DNA from: Gammaproteobacteria bacterium 50_400_T64
GTDB taxonomy: Bacteria; Pseudomonadota; Gammaproteobacteria; Pseudomonadales; Porticoccaceae
Reading direction: 5' to 3'
Assembly (NCBI GenBank): GCA_002162755.1
Contig: MAAS01000005.1
Span: forward strand, 1 to 64,000
DNA: 64,000 bases
Shown: one piece after another, positions 10,424 through 19,385 of the stretch
Layout of the letters: every line of letters starts with the position of its first letter
How positions within the stretch are numbered: the stretch's first letter is position 1
Made by a program: the position numbers and the translations under genes
The notes under the pieces: model-generated
Databases searched by the model: none
Seen by the model: only the letters and a program-made list of their open reading frames with translations
Told to the model about the DNA's origin: nothing

Positions 10424-11002
10424 TTATGCGGCTTCATGGGTAAGAAATTGAACAATGGCAGGCAGGTGGTTTTCAAAACCAACAAAGCCATGATCGCCAC
10501 CGGATTCGATGACAAGCTGGCAATCGGCATATTTCTCTTCTGCCAGTCGATAGTCGAGCACTTCGTCGTCGGTTTGTAGTAGTACCAATAAATTGGCAGG
10601 TTCTGTCACAGGGTCGACATCAAAGCTCTGCAATTGGTCGAGATGCTCTTGCTCGATACGATGGACTTCGCCCGTGTGATAGTTGGCCTGATCGCCGAGT
10701 AAATACTCACGGCCCAACCAGGGCCGTACCGCCGGATTAATCAACACCGCACGAGAATGATATTTGGCCGCCAGACAGGTCGCGTAAAAACCACCCATGG
10801 AGCTACCGGCAAAATAGAGCGTGCCGGACAGGTCGGCAATCACCGCTTCCAGCTGCGCCATGGCAACAGCGGGAAAGGGGCTCAAGAAGGGACAAATAAA
10901 GTCGATGTCGGGATGATTTTCCGCTAACCAGGCACTCGTTTGCCGAGCTTTGTCGGAATCTGGCGAACTATTGAAACCATGGATATATACGAGAGAGGCC
11001 AC
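10424..11002 (-). CDS. yqiA: YqiA family esterase
   Basis: A small cytoplasmic alpha/beta hydrolase (UPF0227) with esterase activity shown for the E. coli homologue; the physiological substrate is unknown. The 192 residues include the oxyanion strand LVYIHGFNSSPDSDKA, the nucleophile elbow AGSSMGGFYA, the acid SFDVDPVTEPANLLVLLQTDDEVLD and the catalytic histidine in GGDHGFVGFE. It sits between cpdA and parE in the conserved order. A 165-base gap separates it from cpdA, so it may have its own promoter. Confidence 0.92.
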   Translation of the reverse strand: MASLVYIHGFNSSPDSDKARQTSAWLAENHPDIDFICPFLSPFPAVAMAQLEAVIADLSGTLYFAGSSMGGFYATCLAAKYHSRAVLINPAVRPWLGREYLLGDQANYHTGEVHRIEQEHLDQLQSFDVDPVTEPANLLVLLQTDDEVLDYRLAEEKYADCQLVIESGGDHGFVGFENHLPAIVQFLTHEAA

Positions 11003-11167
11003 AATCTTGCTTCGCCTAGAAGAAAGGCGTGATTATAGCGTTTGCCCGGCAACAATAAAGAGAGTGCTGATAATAGAAGTTCTGGTGCAGTCAGGGGAGT
11101 TGAAAGAAAGACGCCCTTTTAAAACAAACAATAAACCAGCGCCATGCTCTATCACTACGAACTATAG

Positions 11168-11962
11168 TTAATAGCCAGCAAGCCCGTGGTCCACTTTGTG
11201 CTCAATATCAGAGAGGTAGCGCACCCCCGTTAAGAGCTGACCATCGGGGTGCAGGTCGATCCAGCGATAACCCGGCATGCCGTCACTCATAGCAAAATCA
11301 TCACTACTGGCCGCAAACTGGAAGCAGGTCGACGGCGTTGTATAAACATCACACCCCGCCCATTGAATCGATAGCTCCTGATGCACATGTCCAGTAAATA
11401 ATGCTTTAACATTACCCGCCGCCCGAACAATGCCCTCAAAGTCATCCGCATTGGCAATGCGCTGTTTATCGAGCCATTCACAGCCAACTGGCATTGGCGG
11501 GTGATGCATAAAAATCACAAAGGGGGATTCTGGCTCGGCACGCAAGCTTTGCTCAAGAAACATCAGTTCTTCATCAACCAGCCGACCGCCAACCTGCCCT
11601 GGTATTGCCGTATTCAAGGACAGTACTCGCCAGGCACCCAATTCCAGCAGTGGCCAATAGGGCGAGGAAATAAAGCCGCTCTGCATCACCGCAAAATCGT
11701 CGTGATTACCCGGCAACCAAGCATAGGGAATTTCAAAGAACTGGGCTTGTTCAGAAAACAAGCGATACGCACTGTGCTTACCCTCTGCCGCCACATCGCC
11801 AGTCACCATCATCATGTCGGCAAAATCACGGCGTGCGGTAATATCAGCAAGCACTTTACTGAAGCTGTCGTAAGTACAGATACCCGCTAAACGATGGTCG
11901 CGTGTTTCGCCGATATGTAAATCGGTAATCTGTACCAGATGGCGCACACCCCGTGAAATCAT
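11168..11962 (-). CDS. cpdA: 3',5'-cyclic-AMP phosphodiesterase
   Basis: A class III metallophosphodiesterase that hydrolyses cAMP to AMP and so lowers CRP activity. The 264 residues carry all the metal-binding blocks in order: TDLHIGE, TGDVAAEG, LPGNHDD, MHHPPMP and FTGHVHQE. It follows yqiB with a 111-base gap on the same strand, as in E. coli. The start at 11962 gives the family's usual N-terminus, just ahead of the first metal motif. Confidence 0.93.
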   Translation of the reverse strand: MISRGVRHLVQITDLHIGETRDHRLAGICTYDSFSKVLADITARRDFADMMMVTGDVAAEGKHSAYRLFSEQAQFFEIPYAWLPGNHDDFAVMQSGFISSPYWPLLELGAWRVLSLNTAIPGQVGGRLVDEELMFLEQSLRAEPESPFVIFMHHPPMPVGCEWLDKQRIANADDFEGIVRAAGNVKALFTGHVHQELSIQWAGCDVYTTPSTCFQFAASSDDFAMSDGMPGYRWIDLHPDGQLLTGVRYLSDIEHKVDHGLAGY

Positions 11963-12073
11963 CGGCTCGCCTCTTCTCTATAAGTGTCGGCGGGATACGT
12001 GTTGGTGGGATAAATGCGGGCGGGGACACGTTGAACAGGGGGGAACTGGCTTGCAAAATACGCGTTTAAATCA

Positions 12074-12574
12074 TCACTCGCAGGTCGCATCAAGTATTGG
12101 CACTGTCTCACCCACGGCATAGCCATGTTGACGGCAGAGTACCAGCAATTCTTCGAGAAAATCATTCCACTGACGCTTTTCATCAGGCTGAAACATGTGT
12201 TGATTTGGATAAGCATTTTTAGGTCGCACACCACGATTACTACCATTGGTAATTACTTCAGCTATTTGCGCGTCATGATACAAGCGCACTGTCAGCATTG
12301 GCGGCTTGAACCAGCGAACTGTGACTGATTTATCAGTCCTTTCCGACCGAGTGTCACGAGTCTCTCTAGTACTACCCTGCTTCTGACTAATAGACAACAG
12401 AGTGGTATAGGAAGTTCGCTCCAGAACCCCTAATACAACTTCAACATCATCACCCGGTGACAAACCAATACGCCGCTCATCTTCGCTATGCAGGTCGGGA
12501 AACAAACCCAGCAGGCGAAAATAATTGGCCTCACAGCAAGCCATAAATCCTTTTAAATCAACTCGATAACGCAA
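12074..12574 (-). CDS. yqiB: DUF1249 protein YqiB
   Basis: A conserved cytoplasmic protein of unknown function (DUF1249), found almost always between nudF and cpdA. The 166 residues begin RYRVDLKGFMACCEANYFRLLGLFP, the family signature, and contain YHDAQIAEV and the C-terminal LCRQHGYA. The start is a TTG at 12574 preceded by GAGGTCAAGC, a good ribosome site. The next ATG would remove ten conserved residues. Confidence 0.9.
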   Translation of the reverse strand: MRYRVDLKGFMACCEANYFRLLGLFPDLHSEDERRIGLSPGDDVEVVLGVLERTSYTTLLSISQKQGSTRETRDTRSERTDKSVTVRWFKPPMLTVRLYHDAQIAEVITNGSNRGVRPKNAYPNQHMFQPDEKRQWNDFLEELLVLCRQHGYAVGETVPILDATCE

Positions 12575-12642
12575 GCTTGACCTCTATTAAAATTCAACAC
12601 CAATGCACGTAATTACTGACCGGGAAAACATCCCGCACCGCT

Positions 12643-13260
12643 TTAACTGTATTCTGTCAGCAAGTTGTCGCGGTTAAGTTGCAACCACTGTAAACAAATA
12701 ATACTCGCCGCATTATTACATTGCCCTGCAGCCAGGGCATCCATTGCTTCTTGCTCGCTCATCACGTGCAGCAGGATATCTTCATTTTCACTCGCCAGAC
12801 CAAAGTGACCGCCCTTGTCACGCAAATCAACCAAACCACAGAATAGCTCCACACACTCATTCGTGCCGCCAGGGCTAACCAAATACTCACAAATAGGTAG
12901 CAGTTTGACCCGGTCAATACCCGCCTCTTCTATCAGCTCCCGGTTCGCCACATCTGTAGAGGTTTCCCCCGGCTCAACAATACCGGCAACCACTTCAAGC
13001 TGCCACGGCCCCTCTGGCAGACCGATGGCCCCAACCCGAAACTGCTCAATCATGCCAACCAGCTTTCGTTCGGGGTCATAAAGCAGAACACCCACCGCCC
13101 GTCCACGGACAAAAAGCTCACGGGTAAACTCCCGGCTCCAGCCGCCCTCAAACAAACGGTGACGCAAATGCAGCTTTTCCATCGAAAAAAAGCCTTTGTA
13201 AACGACTTCACGAGAAAGCAGCTCGACATCTTCAGCGTCCAACGATTTGAGATCCACCAT
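12643..13260 (-). CDS. nudF: ADP-ribose pyrophosphatase
   Basis: A Nudix hydrolase that splits ADP-ribose into AMP and ribose 5-phosphate, removing a reactive NAD breakdown product. The 205 residues contain a complete Nudix box, GIVEPGETSTDVANRELIEE followed by AGI, matching Gx5Ex7REUxEExGU. The preceding EGPWQLEVVAG is typical of the NudF subgroup. It is the first gene of the string leading to parC and is divergent from tolC, sharing a 167-base intergenic region, as in E. coli. Confidence 0.94.
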   Translation of the reverse strand: MVDLKSLDAEDVELLSREVVYKGFFSMEKLHLRHRLFEGGWSREFTRELFVRGRAVGVLLYDPERKLVGMIEQFRVGAIGLPEGPWQLEVVAGIVEPGETSTDVANRELIEEAGIDRVKLLPICEYLVSPGGTNECVELFCGLVDLRDKGGHFGLASENEDILLHVMSEQEAMDALAAGQCNNAASIICLQWLQLNRDNLLTEYS

Positions 13261-13427
13261 CCTTCTATCAGCTCCTTTAATACGGCAGGTAATTTAGCAA
13301 CCATTATAGGCAAGCATACTGTATCAACAAAATTGTATGTATTGAGGGTACGCAGTCGTTTCTATCTGCTAGACTAGTGCGCTATCAATTAACGACTTAA
13401 TAATATCCATAGAAATAGGACAAGTTC

Positions 13428-14849
13428 ATGTCAAAGCTGATATCAAAAACACTGGGCGGCCTACTGCTAACGGCAAGCTGTGTAGCCCCGCTACAGGCAG
13501 AAACACTGGCTGAAATCTATCAACTGGCACTGAACAACGATGCGCAGTTACGCGCCGCCCACGCAGCTTTTAAAGCAGGCAAACAGTCCATCCCCCTTGC
13601 TCGCGCTGGATTACTACCCACCATTACCGGCAGCATAGAGCTGACTGATGGTGATGGCGACTCTAGCTCCTTCCGTACCCTCAACTTCCCTGGCCAGACT
13701 TTTGACGCAGGCGCGGCAGGTAATCGAGATAACGAAACTGAATTCTACTCACTCACTCTGACTCAGCCACTGTTTGACATGCCAGCCTGGTTCACCTTTA
13801 AACAGGGCTTTGACCTCGACCAACAAGCCAATGCAGATCTCGCGGCAGAGCAGCAAGCGTTAATTGTACGCGTTGCCGTTGCTTACACTGAGGTGTTGCG
13901 TACCAGTGAAAACTTAATCACCGCCAAAGCTGAGCAGCGCGCCATCGGCCGTCAGCTCGAACAAACCAAAGAGCGCTTTGACGTCGGCCTGCTGCCGATC
14001 ACCGATGTCCACGAAGCCCAAGCTGCTTACGATGCCGCCCGCGTTAATACGCTGGAATCTGAAGGCGCACTGGATATCGCCTTTGAAGCGCTGGAAGTAA
14101 TGACGGGGCAGCCCCACTCCGTACTGGCCGGGCTCGCCGCAGAGTTCCCCATACAACCAACCGAGCCGGTTGACCGGGAAGCCTGGGTGAAATTTGCCCA
14201 GGACAACAACTTCGCTCTGGCTGCTGCTCGCCTGGGTGTGCAGGCTGCCGAAAAGAACGCCAAAGCCAAACGCGCAGAGCATCTGCCTCGGGTATCGGCA
14301 AAGCTCAGTTACTCTAATTATCACGAGGACGGTTCTTTTAATGTTGATGGCGTTGGCAACCAGCCCTTTTCTCAGGATGATGAACCGCTGGTCTTTTCGG
14401 TACGTATGGATGCACCGCTCTACTCCGGCGGGTTTGTCAGCGCCGAGCGTAAAATAGCGCAGCAAGAGTTTATTCAGGCTCAGGAAAACCTCCTGTATAC
14501 CAAGCGCAGTACCACTCAGCAGGCCCGCTCACAGCACTTAAAAGTACACACCAACGGTGCTCGTGTTGAAGCCAGAAGCCTGGGTATTGTTTCCGCCAAA
14601 AGCGCCCTTGAGGCCACGCAGGCCGGTTACGATGTAGGCACACGTAACATCGTTGACCTGCTGATTTCACAGCGTCTCCTGTACCGGGCCCAGCGTGACT
14701 ACGCTAATGCCCGCTACGACTATATTTTGAGCATGCTCAACCTTAAAGAAGTTGCTGGCCTACTTAGCCCCGACGACATCAACAAGCTCAACGCCTGGAT
14801 GAAACCTGAGCTGGTGGTGGGCAAATCTGACTCTCGAACAAAGCTATAA
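13428..14849 (+). CDS. tolC: outer membrane channel protein TolC
   Basis: The outer-membrane exit duct used by tripartite efflux pumps and type I secretion. The 473-residue precursor has a cleavable signal (MSKLISKTLGGLLLTASCVA, cut after PLQA) and two OEP repeats, at about 27-215 and 235-445, with the first beginning TLAEIYQLALNNDAQLRAA. The second repeat contains the extra acidic/Gly insert HEDGSFNVDGVGNQPFSQDD. The 3' end overlaps the convergent waaA by 62 bases, so the last 20 residues of each protein are encoded antisense to one another. Confidence 0.94.
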   Translation: MSKLISKTLGGLLLTASCVAPLQAETLAEIYQLALNNDAQLRAAHAAFKAGKQSIPLARAGLLPTITGSIELTDGDGDSSSFRTLNFPGQTFDAGAAGNRDNETEFYSLTLTQPLFDMPAWFTFKQGFDLDQQANADLAAEQQALIVRVAVAYTEVLRTSENLITAKAEQRAIGRQLEQTKERFDVGLLPITDVHEAQAAYDAARVNTLESEGALDIAFEALEVMTGQPHSVLAGLAAEFPIQPTEPVDREAWVKFAQDNNFALAAARLGVQAAEKNAKAKRAEHLPRVSAKLSYSNYHEDGSFNVDGVGNQPFSQDDEPLVFSVRMDAPLYSGGFVSAERKIAQQEFIQAQENLLYTKRSTTQQARSQHLKVHTNGARVEARSLGIVSAKSALEATQAGYDVGTRNIVDLLISQRLLYRAQRDYANARYDYILSMLNLKEVAGLLSPDDINKLNAWMKPELVVGKSDSRTKL

Positions 14850-16107
14850 GCCTGTTCAATGCACCGCGGTTGGCTTCGGTCACCGCGAGTGCAGCACTGG
14901 ACATCCGCTGATACCGCTCGGGATCAGCCAACAAAGTCACTACCTGCTCAGCCAATTCTGTAGCACTTGCACAAATCGCTAGCCCTCCCGCCTCACTCAG
15001 CAAGCGACTCACCTCGGTAAAATTAAACACATGCGGGCCGCTTAACACCGGTACACCCCAGGCCGCAGGCTCGATCAAGTTGTGCCCACCCACATCAACG
15101 AGACTACCGCCGACAAAGGTGATGTCACTAGCCCCACAGAAACTCAGCAGCTCACCCATCGTGTCGCCCAATACGACCTGAATCTTGCTTTCTAACGCAC
15201 TCATTCCCTGCGCCAGACCCTCACTGCGCCGCCGCATGCAATAGCCCGCGTCACTGCACAGAGCAGCGACCTCATCAAAACGCTCAGGATGGCGCGGCAC
15301 CAATACCAGCAGAACATCGGGGCGATGCGCTAGCACCTGACGAAAGGCATCGAGAATGATTTCGTCTTCACCCCGATGCGTACTCGCCGCCAGCCACACG
15401 GGCCGGTTATCAGCGCCCTGCCACTGCCGCTTTATCGTCGCCGCTTTTTGCCGAAGCGTGTCGTCGAGCTGCAAATCGAATTTAATATTACCGGTGACCT
15501 CAAGTGCGTCATCATCAACACCCAACTGTAAAAACCGTTCACCATCATCCTTTGTTTGCGCCGCAACGACGGCCAACTCACCCAGCATCAGGCCTGCCAG
15601 AGCACTCACCTTTGCATATCCGGCTGCCGATTTTGCTGACAGGCGAGCATTGGCCAGCACCACCGGAATAGCGCGACGGTGGCAGGCGTGAATCAAGTTG
15701 GGCCACAACTCCGTTTCCATAATTACCAACAGGACTGGATGGGTACGGCCCAGAAATCGTGCGATAGCATCCGGCAAATCATAGGGGGCGTAACAGTGTT
15801 CAACGCTATCGCCAAAGATCTTTTTCACCTGTTCAGACCCGGTCGGCGTCATTGTCGTCACCAGCAAAGTCGACTCTGGGTATTGTTGCTGTAAACGACG
15901 AATCATTGGTGCAGCGGCGATGGTTTCACCCACCGAAACAGCATGCACCCAAATCACTTGCCGGGCCTCCGCGAGTCTAGCGACAAAACCAAAGCGCTCT
16001 GCCCAGCGCTGACGATAGGCCGGCGCACGACTACCGCGCCAAAGCAGGCGCAACAAAATCAGGGGTAAACAGAAATAAATAAGCAGGGTGTACAGTAATC
16101 GTGCCAA
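14788..16107 (-). CDS. waaA: 3-deoxy-D-manno-octulosonic acid transferase
   Basis: WaaA adds Kdo to lipid IVA from CMP-Kdo, the first step of LPS core assembly, at the inner face of the inner membrane. The protein has an N-terminal membrane anchor (ARLLYTLLIYFCLPLILLRL), the acceptor half with WVHAVSVGET, and the donor half with FVGGSLVDVGGHNLIEPAAW. I start at TTG 16107: CTGGAGG lies 6 bases upstream, and it gives the family N-terminus. The ORF-track start at 16194 adds 29 unlike residues and almost reaches the divergent gene at 16212. The product is 439 residues. Confidence 0.95.
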   Translation of the reverse strand: MARLLYTLLIYFCLPLILLRLLWRGSRAPAYRQRWAERFGFVARLAEARQVIWVHAVSVGETIAAAPMIRRLQQQYPESTLLVTTMTPTGSEQVKKIFGDSVEHCYAPYDLPDAIARFLGRTHPVLLVIMETELWPNLIHACHRRAIPVVLANARLSAKSAAGYAKVSALAGLMLGELAVVAAQTKDDGERFLQLGVDDDALEVTGNIKFDLQLDDTLRQKAATIKRQWQGADNRPVWLAASTHRGEDEIILDAFRQVLAHRPDVLLVLVPRHPERFDEVAALCSDAGYCMRRRSEGLAQGMSALESKIQVVLGDTMGELLSFCGASDITFVGGSLVDVGGHNLIEPAAWGVPVLSGPHVFNFTEVSRLLSEAGGLAICASATELAEQVVTLLADPERYQRMSSAALAVTEANRGALNRLIALFESQICPPPAQVSSRR

Positions 16108-16211
16108 GTGGTGCCTCCAGATTGAGGCAGCATACCGAGGCCGGTGGATAGCCGCAAAAGGTTTCGCGCAAAGCGCTATAATCCCCGAAAGCACAAACCC
16201 TCAGGAAACGA

Positions 16212-17447
16212 ATGCCAGCAAGTTCTGACACAACTAACACCCGCGATAAGGTTCAAACAGACATCACCATTATCGGCGGCGGCATTGCCGGGCTTTGGCT
16301 GCTCCACCGCCTCTGCAATGCGGGTTATAACGCCATATTGCTGGAAAGCAAGGCGCTCGGTAGCGACCAGAGTGTCGCCAGTCAGGGCATGATTCATGGC
16401 GGCATTAAATACACCCTCAGCGGGCTGCTGACCGGCGCCTCAGAGGCCATTGCCGATATGCCGGGCTACTGGCGCAAATGCCTGCAGGGCGAAGGCGAAA
16501 TTGATCTGCGCGGCTGCAAACTCCTCAGCGATCATTTCTATTTATGGTCTAGCGCCAAAACCACTTCGCGTTTAAGTACTTTTTTTGCCAGTAAAGCCAC
16601 CCGCGGTCGCGCCGATAAAGTCAGCGGCAAACAGCTTCCCCCGCTTTTACAGTCTCCCGAATTTAGCGGTTCGGTGTACAAGCTAGTGGACATGGTGCTG
16701 GACGTGCCCTCCCTCGTACGCCAGCTTGCCGAGCCGCTACAGTCACGTATCTTCCAGGTCGACTGGCAAACAGCAGAATTCCAACGCCAGCCCGATGGTT
16801 GCCACGCCATAGAGATCGTCAGCGGTGAGAAAAGTCTACTACTCAACAGCTCGGCCATAGTGCTCACTGCCGGGCGGGGCAATGGCGATCTACTTAAGCA
16901 ACTCGGTGCCTCCAGCCCGACAATGCAAACCCGCCCCCTGCAGCAGGTGCTGGTTAAACACCGCCATCCCCAGCGTTTTTTTGGCCATTGCCTCGGTGCT
17001 GAAACAACCCCTCGAGTCACCATTTCAAGTCATTCCTGTGACGACGGCAGCCAGGTGTGGTACCTCGGTGGCAGCCTCGCAGAAAAAGGGGCTAGCCAAA
17101 GCAGCGATGAATTAATCCGCTGCGCCCAGCATGAACTTGCTGAATTACTGCCCTGGGTCGACCTCAGCGAGGCCCAGTGGGCAACACTACCCGTCGAGCG
17201 GGCCGAGCCTCTGCAGCGCAATTTTGCCCGCCCCGACCAGGCCTACGCTGACTGGGCTGGCAACTGCAAAAACGTTATCGCCGCCTGGCCCACCAAGCTC
17301 ACGCTAGCACCCAACTTAAGCACACAAATCGTCGATCTGCTGACCCAAAAAGGTATCAAGCCCCTCTATTCTGCGCTGCCAAACCTACCGCTAAAAACAC
17401 CGGACATAGCGCCGCCGCCTTGGCAAACCCTCTTTGGAGGTGAGTAA
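16212..17447 (+). CDS. FAD-dependent oxidoreductase (DAO / glycerol-3-phosphate dehydrogenase-like)
   Basis: A 411-residue flavoprotein of the DAO superfamily. The dinucleotide-binding motif is IIGGGIAGLWLLHRL near residue 20, followed by the family's SVASQGMIHGGIKY. The C-terminal part (EAQWATLPVERAEPLQ, ADWAGNCKNVIAAWPTKLTLA) places it in a group that in Pseudomonas lies near waaA with an aldo/keto reductase (from memory). The substrate is unknown. Its stop codon overlaps the start of the aldo/keto reductase (TAATG), which indicates translational coupling and a joint role. Confidence 0.8.
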   Translation: MPASSDTTNTRDKVQTDITIIGGGIAGLWLLHRLCNAGYNAILLESKALGSDQSVASQGMIHGGIKYTLSGLLTGASEAIADMPGYWRKCLQGEGEIDLRGCKLLSDHFYLWSSAKTTSRLSTFFASKATRGRADKVSGKQLPPLLQSPEFSGSVYKLVDMVLDVPSLVRQLAEPLQSRIFQVDWQTAEFQRQPDGCHAIEIVSGEKSLLLNSSAIVLTAGRGNGDLLKQLGASSPTMQTRPLQQVLVKHRHPQRFFGHCLGAETTPRVTISSHSCDDGSQVWYLGGSLAEKGASQSSDELIRCAQHELAELLPWVDLSEAQWATLPVERAEPLQRNFARPDQAYADWAGNCKNVIAAWPTKLTLAPNLSTQIVDLLTQKGIKPLYSALPNLPLKTPDIAPPPWQTLFGGE

Positions 17448-18238
17448 TGCTGCCCAAACGCCCCCTTGGCCAAACAGGAATGGAAGTCAGCCTTCTCGGT
17501 TTGGGCACGGTCAAACTCGGTAGAAATCAGGGCGTTAAATATCCACAAAGTTTCAAAATCCCCGACGATAAAGAAGCTGCCACACTGATTGCTCTGGCGA
17601 AAGACAACGGCATTAACCTGATCGACACCGCACCCGCCTACGGCAACAGCGAACAGCGCCTTGGCAAACTACTGGCAGGGCAGCGACAAAACTGGTTGAT
17701 TTGCACCAAGGTGGGCGAGGAGTTTAACAATGGAGAATCCCGCTACGACTTCTCCACCGAGCACACCCGCAGCAGTGTCGAACGTAGCCTGCAACGCCTC
17801 AATACTGATTTTCTCGACATTGTCCTCATTCATTCCGACGGCAACGACGAGGAAATACTACACAGGCACGGCACCCTCGACACCCTTGCCGCACTTAAAA
17901 AAGAAGGGAAAATTCGTGCGATAGGCATGTCGACAAAAACGGTCAAAGGCGGTCTACTCGCCGCCGAACAAAGCGATGTGGTGATGATCACCTGGAATCT
18001 CCAATACGATGCCGAAATCCCAGTGGCCGATTACTGCCATCAACACGGCAAAGGTGTGCTGATAAAAAAAGCCCTCGCCAGTGGCCATGCCGCAAAAAGT
18101 CAGGGGGCAAATGTTAACGCGCTCGGCGACCCCATCAAACAGTGCTTCCAAATGATTTTTGCCCACCCCGGTGTCAGCAGCGCCATTGTAGGCACAATTA
18201 ACCCAAACCACCTTCGTACTAATATTAGTGCGATATAA
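17447..18238 (+). CDS. aldo/keto reductase
   Basis: A cytoplasmic NAD(P)H-dependent aldehyde/ketone reductase fold of 263 residues. The catalytic tetrad can be placed: Asp and Tyr in NLIDTAPAYGNSEQRLGKLL, Lys in LICTKVGEEF and His in DIVLIHSDG. The cofactor end carries SSAIVGTINPNHL. It starts on the last base of the preceding FAD oxidoreductase stop codon. The substrate is unknown. At 263 residues it is shorter than many AKRs (about 300), but all the core motifs are present. Confidence 0.88.
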   Translation: MLPKRPLGQTGMEVSLLGLGTVKLGRNQGVKYPQSFKIPDDKEAATLIALAKDNGINLIDTAPAYGNSEQRLGKLLAGQRQNWLICTKVGEEFNNGESRYDFSTEHTRSSVERSLQRLNTDFLDIVLIHSDGNDEEILHRHGTLDTLAALKKEGKIRAIGMSTKTVKGGLLAAEQSDVVMITWNLQYDAEIPVADYCHQHGKGVLIKKALASGHAAKSQGANVNALGDPIKQCFQMIFAHPGVSSAIVGTINPNHLRTNISAI

Positions 18239-18311
18239 CGCACAATTTCCGTTACGTAGACTGGGCTATAATCCACCCTCAAGGCAACCCGAGTAAGCGG
18301 ACGAATAACAC

Positions 18312-19271
18312 ATGATAGAAAATAATGATCAAGCACTACTCAAACAACTAGAGTTTGAAAATGAACAACTCAAGCTGGGCCTGGTCAACGTTCAAACCAA
18401 CTTGGCTGAATCAACAGAAATCAACGATAAGTCACTCGCTGATTTCGATGAGATCAGAGATGATTTTACGGGCTTGTTAAGCGACTCCCGCTCTTTGACT
18501 GAACAAATGTCAGCGTTGACGCAACTACTTGCCAATTCAAAGGCTCGCACTCAGGTCATGGCAGAGCAGATCGAGAACATTAACTCGCTGCTGCAAAAGA
18601 TTGTTGGCATCTCTTATCAAACCAACCTTCTCGGTCTCAATGCCACCATTGAGGCGGCCCGAGCAGGGGAAGCAGGCAAAGGCTTTGCCGTCGTCGCCGA
18701 CGAAGTGAAAGCGCTAGCACGAGAAAGTAAAAAGGCGGCTGACACCATCACCGTCGCCATAGAGCAAATCAATGAAGAATCGTTGATCTTTTCCAGCAGC
18801 ATGGAAGAGTCGAGTGAGGGTTGCGAGAAAATCAAAACCGTTATTGATCAATTTGATCTACGTCTGCATGAAACGAGTCAGGCGAACGATCGCTCGATGC
18901 GTCGCATGGAGGGTACGAATGATCGAACATTCACCTCCCTTGCCAAGCTGGATCATATTATATGGAAGGTAAATACTTACCTCTCTGTCATCAAGCATGA
19001 AAAACAAATGGATTTTGTCGGTCACAAAGACTGCCGCCTCGGCAAGTGGTACACCCAGGGCGAAGGCAAGAAGAGCTTTTCAAGATTACGATCCTACCCC
19101 CACCTCGATCACCCTCATTCAGCTGTACACAGTGGCACCAAGCGCATATTCGATCTTATCGACAAAGATGAGGGCTATACACAAGAGCTTGAACTCGCCC
19201 TTAAAGAAATGGAACGGGGCAGTGATGGTGTTTTCGAAGTACTCGACAAAATGCTAGCGGAAAAGGGTTAA
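18312..19271 (+). CDS. soluble methyl-accepting chemoreceptor with C-terminal CZB zinc-binding domain
   Basis: A 319-residue cytoplasmic chemoreceptor with no membrane segment. Residues about 5-60 form a coiled coil, and about 60-215 the MCP signalling hairpin, with tip [20 protein letters not shown] and [23 protein letters not shown]. Residues about 225-300 are a chemoreceptor zinc-binding domain: [15 protein letters not shown] and [12 protein letters not shown] supply the zinc His/Cys set. CZB proteins such as Helicobacter TlpD sense zinc or oxidants (hypochlorite). No che genes are nearby, so it must couple to an array encoded elsewhere. A terminator follows at 19322. Confidence 0.9.
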   Translation: MIENNDQALLKQLEFENEQLKLGLVNVQTNLAESTEINDKSLADFDEIRDDFTGLLSDSRSLTEQMSALTQLLANSKARTQVMAEQIENINSLLQKIVGISYQTNLLGLNATIEAARAGEAGKGFAVVADEVKALARESKKAADTITVAIEQINEESLIFSSSMEESSEGCEKIKTVIDQFDLRLHETSQANDRSMRRMEGTNDRTFTSLAKLDHIIWKVNTYLSVIKHEKQMDFVGHKDCRLGKWYTQGEGKKSFSRLRSYPHLDHPHSAVHSGTKRIFDLIDKDEGYTQELELALKEMERGSDGVFEVLDKMLAEKG

Positions 19272-19321
19272 ATCAAGCCCCCACTAGCCCATAAATAAAC
19301 ACTAATCGGTAAATAGAGAAC

Positions 19322-19345
19322 GGAGGCCACCGGGCGGCCTCCTTT
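19322..19345. terminator. bidirectional-looking terminator between chemoreceptor and hldE
   Basis: A perfect 7-bp stem, GGAGGCC/GGCCTCC, with a 7-base loop followed by TTT on the plus strand. It sits in the 114-base gap between the convergent chemoreceptor and hldE genes. The T-tract is short. Confidence 0.6.
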
Positions 19346-19385
19346 GCAACACGCCATCAAATCAGCCCGTATTGTCTAACACCGC

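Noticed and set aside
13914-14465. 183-aa minus-strand ORF inside tolC
   Set aside because: Shadow of tolC; no recognisable domain and tolC is intact.
16108-16194. 29-codon N-terminal extension of waaA in the ORF track
   Set aside because: TTG 16107 has a GGAGG site and gives the family N-terminus; the extension is unlike any WaaA.
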